Assembly (NCBI GenBank): GCA_028872685.1 | Contig: JAPKEI010000194.1 | Coordinates: 1-5,588, forward strand | DNA length: 5,588 nucleotides | Origin: Verrucomicrobiota bacterium | GTDB lineage: Bacteria > Verrucomicrobiota > Verrucomicrobiia > Limisphaerales > UBA1100 | Reading direction: 5' to 3' | The notes under the pieces: model-generated | Told to the model about the DNA's origin: nothing | Seen by the model: only the letters and a program-made list of their open reading frames with translations | Databases searched by the model: none | Position numbers and translations under genes: made by a program | Part shown: positions 5,481-5,588 of the stretch, in pieces | Layout of the letters: each line of letters opens with the position of its first letter | How positions within the stretch are numbered: position 1 is the stretch's first letter

Positions 5481-5588
5481 TTACCAACCACCGCCGCCGC
5501 CGCCGCCTTCGAAGTCGCGTCGGGCGCGCTTGTTGTTGCCGCCGTCGCGTCGGCCACCGCCGCCGCCGCCGCCGCCACGTCCGCCGCC
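5481..5588 (-). CDS. C-terminal tail of a glycine-rich protein, probably RNA-binding (5' partial)
   Basis: Reading leftward from the window edge to a TAA at 5481-5483 gives 35 residues: a glycine-rich stretch with GGRGG, a basic patch RRDGGNNKRARRDFE, then seven glycines and a final Trp. Such RGG-containing basic glycine-rich ends are common at the C-terminus of small bacterial RRM (RNA recognition motif) proteins, and that is my best guess. The RRM itself would lie beyond the right edge, so the assignment rests only on composition. Support for real coding comes from the open frame to the edge, the codon-compatible GCC/GGC bias and a probable terminator just downstream. It converges on the suf operon with 29 bases between the two stop codons. 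Other glycine-rich proteins, such as structural or single-stranded-DNA-binding tails, are not excluded. Confidence 0.65.
   Translation of the reverse strand, partial: GGGRGGGGGGGGRRDGGNNKRARRDFEGGGGGGGW
5493..5576. repeat. GCC trinucleotide tracts coding for polyglycine
   Basis: Five tandem GCC units (5493-5507) and six more (5559-5576) encode glycine runs on the - strand. A 10-base direct repeat, GTCGCGTCGG, occurs at 5514-5523 and 5544-5553 and encodes the two Arg-Arg-Asp patches, suggesting the tail grew by internal duplication or slippage. Confidence 0.7.

Overview
The window is almost entirely one co-directional SUF iron-sulfur cluster assembly operon on the + strand, followed by the tail of a convergent gene on the - strand. 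The DNA is moderately GC-rich and very tightly packed. The gene set (sufC, sufD, sufE, sufT, a Rieske ferredoxin, sufS, a CxxC/rhodanese protein, an IscU-type scaffold) and a glycine-rich RNA-binding-protein-like tail next door would fit a bacterium of the Verrucomicrobiota or a related PVC-type lineage. That placement is an inference from general knowledge of gene content, not a marker-gene result.

Layout: positions 2-676 hold sufC without its N-terminus, because the window opens just before the Walker A motif. Then come sufD (676-1899), sufE (1896-2330), sufT (2327-2872), a Rieske [2Fe-2S] ferredoxin (2872-3183) and sufS (3180-4400). All of these junctions are 1- or 4-base stop/start overlaps. 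After sufS the packing loosens: a 4-base gap leads to a DUF1858-like CxxC domain fused to a rhodanese domain (4405-4953), and a 15-base gap leads to an IscU/NifU-N-type scaffold protein (4969-5451). The - strand gene ends at 5481 and runs off the right edge. Its probable intrinsic terminator hairpin lies inside the last codons of the scaffold gene. No stretch longer than about 30 bases is without a gene. No promoter, RNA gene, mobile element or CRISPR array was seen; the operon promoter and sufB are presumably to the left of the window.

How the parts fit: SufS takes sulfur from cysteine as a persulfide on Cys364 and passes it to SufE Cys52. SufE delivers it to the SufBCD scaffold, of which SufC (ATPase) and SufD are seen here. 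SufT is a maturation or carrier accessory factor. The less standard part is the accessory set: a Rieske ferredoxin that could supply electrons, a rhodanese-fold protein in which the catalytic cysteine position appears to be Asp, and a second scaffold of IscU rather than SufU type beside a complete SufS-SufE pair. These are the points most worth a second look; I see no wholly unknown system.
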